DNA of 7,810 nt from Verrucomicrobia bacterium UBA2970 (GTDB lineage: Bacteria > Verrucomicrobiota > Verrucomicrobiia > Limisphaerales > AAA164-E04). Positions within the stretch are counted from its first letter, which is position 1. The number at the start of each line of letters is the position of its first letter. The position numbers and the translations under genes are program-made. The notes beneath the pieces were generated by a model, which saw only the letters and a list, made by a program, of their open reading frames with translations, did no database searches and was not told where the DNA came from. Positions 6,778-7,810 of this stretch are shown here, piece after piece. Location: the NCBI GenBank assembly GCA_002348345.1, contig DEAY01000485.1, forward strand, positions 1 through 7,810. The letters run 5' to 3'.

Positions 6778-7192
6778 GCCCCCCTCTAGCCTCGACCAAC
6801 CAAGAGTCAAGAGGCTCACCGGGAAGCATACATGGAGCGATTCAATCGCATTGCCTCGCGGGCTAACTGATCAATATGAGGCGTGCGGATTTTCAGATGT
6901 CTATCAGCACCGGAATCCCCCCAAGCCTGAATCGAGTCATCACGAGTCTCAATCCTTGGATAAAGCCAACCAACAATTGGTGCGAATCCTCGGAACTGAC
7001 GAAGAAATCGAAACATGATCAAGCCAATACTAGATGAAACCAACGCCGGAATCCTTTCCTCGAACCTTTGAACCAAGGCTTGCCCCGCCGTGTCATACCA
7101 ACCCGCGCATATGACGATGACTCGATTTTGCTAGACTCCCAAACGCCACAAAATCACAATTCATTCAACCCAGAGCCTTACAGAGCAACTCT
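6778..7192. other. Gene-poor stretch holding a sulfatase remnant
   Basis: No intact gene lies in these 415 bases. They contain the minus-strand remnant described separately, an imperfect hairpin candidate AGCCTC (6788-6793)/GAGGCT (6811-6816) with a 17-base loop and no T-run, and a 12-base inverted repeat (6930-6941 and 7116-7127). By eye the composition is less GC-rich than the flanking genes, which fits non-coding or decaying DNA. The promoter of the right-hand sulfatase should lie in its last part, but no clear -35/-10 pair stands out. Confidence 0.55.
6816..6950 (-). pseudogene. Amputated sulfatase N-terminal fragment
   Basis: On the minus strand, about 40 residues resemble the start of a formylglycine sulfatase: DDSIQAWGDSG, then LKIRTPHIDQLAREAMRLNR and SMYAS. 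The pieces line up with the usual order: metal-binding Asp pair, 'xxTPHxDxLAxEGxxF' and the 'Y/S' stretch that leads into C-x-P-S-R. A TGA at 6816-6818 stops the frame exactly where the catalytic cysteine motif would follow, and nothing like it is found beyond. Upstream the frame stays open to a TAG at 7131-7133 and reads RVIVICAGWYDTAGQ and so on, which I do not recognise; the usual 'NVLxIxxDD' strand before the Asp pair is missing. No plausible ATG start exists in this frame. Homology is judged by eye over a short segment, so moderate confidence only. Confidence 0.5.
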
Positions 7193-7810
7193 ATGCGCTA
7201 TTCGATCCTTTCCATCCTCCTCATAGCATTGACCTCGGTTGCCTCCGCGAACCGCCCCAATATCCTCTTCATTTCAGTGGATGATATGAACTGCGATTCG
7301 GTCGGGGTCTATGGCAACCCCTTGCGAGACACGACCCCTCACATCGACCGACTGGCCGCGGAGGGACTTCGCTTTGAATATGCCCACGTCATGGTAGGAA
7401 ATTGCTTTCCCGGGCGAAATGTCATGTTTACCGGGCGCTCGTCCCACAGCAATCTGGTCGAAGGCTTCTATCCCATTCCCCAACCACACTACCCACACCT
7501 CGTCGACCTGATGAAGGAAGGTGGATACTTCACCGGCATCTTCGGGAAAGTGAATCACTCCACCCCTTACACCCCCTATCCGTGGGACCTAATACTGGGG
7601 ACCAACTCCAAAGAGAAGCATCACATCAAGGATGCCAATTCCTACTACCTCACCACCGCTGAGGGCATCTCGGCAGCCAACGAGACGGGTAAACCCTTCT
7701 GCCTCCTGATCAATGTCTCCGATCCCCACCTGCCGTTCTACGGGTGGAGTCGCCGTCAGCAAATCGAAGACCCCTACCTCCCCAGCCGCCTCTACTCGCC
7801 CCAGGAAGTA
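7193..7810 (+). CDS. Secreted sulfatase, N-terminal part (cut by window edge)
   Basis: The frame opens at ATG 7193 and is still open at the last base, giving 206 residues. A signal peptide (MRYSILSILLIALTSVASA) is followed directly by NRPNILFISVDD, with the metal pair D30-D31, then TTPHIDRLAAEGLRF and the formylglycine motif C71-F-P-G-R75. The second signature region reads GYFTGIFGKVNHSTP with K119, and SDPHLPF (H179) follows. C-x-P-x-R is kept, but the usual Ser after Pro is Gly. The style (NVMFTGRSSHSN, GKVNHSTP, DPHLPF) recalls heparan N-sulfatase-like members rather than arylsulfatase A, but this is an impression without a search. A usual length of 450-550 residues means more than half lies outside the window. 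No Shine-Dalgarno is evident in GAGCAACTCT before the ATG. It is transcribed in the same direction as the MauE-like gene but separated by 415 bases, so probably on its own promoter. Confidence 0.9.
   Translation, partial: MRYSILSILLIALTSVASANRPNILFISVDDMNCDSVGVYGNPLRDTTPHIDRLAAEGLRFEYAHVMVGNCFPGRNVMFTGRSSHSNLVEGFYPIPQPHYPHLVDLMKEGGYFTGIFGKVNHSTPYTPYPWDLILGTNSKEKHHIKDANSYYLTTAEGISAANETGKPFCLLINVSDPHLPFYGWSRRQQIEDPYLPSRLYSPQEV

Noticed and set aside
6788..6816. AGCCTC/GAGGCT inverted repeat as a terminator for the MauE-like gene
   Set aside because: The 6-base stem has a 17-base loop and no following T-run.
1..7810. CRISPR array, rRNA, complete insertion sequence, toxin-antitoxin or phage-defence genes
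   Set aside because: No regularly spaced repeats, transposase-like protein, rRNA-like stretch or defence-type domain was seen on either strand.

Overview
The window looks like chromosomal DNA from a Verrucomicrobiota-type bacterium of the Pedosphaera/Limisphaera kind; a planctomycete is less likely. This rests on the gene families: two secreted formylglycine-type sulfatases, FG-GAP/VCBS propeller proteins, a remnant of the CehA/McbA metallohydrolase family, and a pseudopilin-like protein. The pseudopilin has the N-terminal style 'LLPALGKAKQKAK...CLSNLKQ' and an H-x9-DG motif, which is more verrucomicrobial than planctomycetal. Shine-Dalgarno sequences are generally weak. The assignment comes from protein style only, since there is no rRNA or other marker.

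Layout, left to right. Positions 153-2832 (minus strand) carry an intact secreted sulfatase followed 58 bases later by an intact secreted FG-GAP repeat protein, probably one operon. Divergent from it, 2991-3980 (plus) is a decayed CehA/McbA-type gene with three separate -1 frameshifts and a large internal deletion. Next, 4197-5000 (minus) is an intact pseudopilin-like H-x9-DG protein. A 359-base stretch with no convincing gene follows. Then 5360-6280 (plus) is an open frame that begins as a secreted CRTAC1-type FG-GAP protein and ends as a rhodanese domain; it looks like a deletion-born chimera. It is followed 11 bases later by a MauE/DoxX-like four-helix membrane protein (6292-6777). A 415-base gap holds a minus-strand remnant resembling a sulfatase N-terminus that stops just before the catalytic motif. 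From 7193 a second secreted sulfatase runs off the right edge.

Functionally, the intact genes point to exported handling of sulfated polysaccharide (two sulfatases plus a calcium-binding beta-propeller partner) and to a membrane/envelope thiol or sulfur function (rhodanese with MauE/DoxX). I did not find a coherent undescribed system. The most distinctive feature is erosion: in about 4 kb there is one multiply broken gene, one gene truncated and fused in frame to another, and one amputated sulfatase fragment, lying among intact genes.
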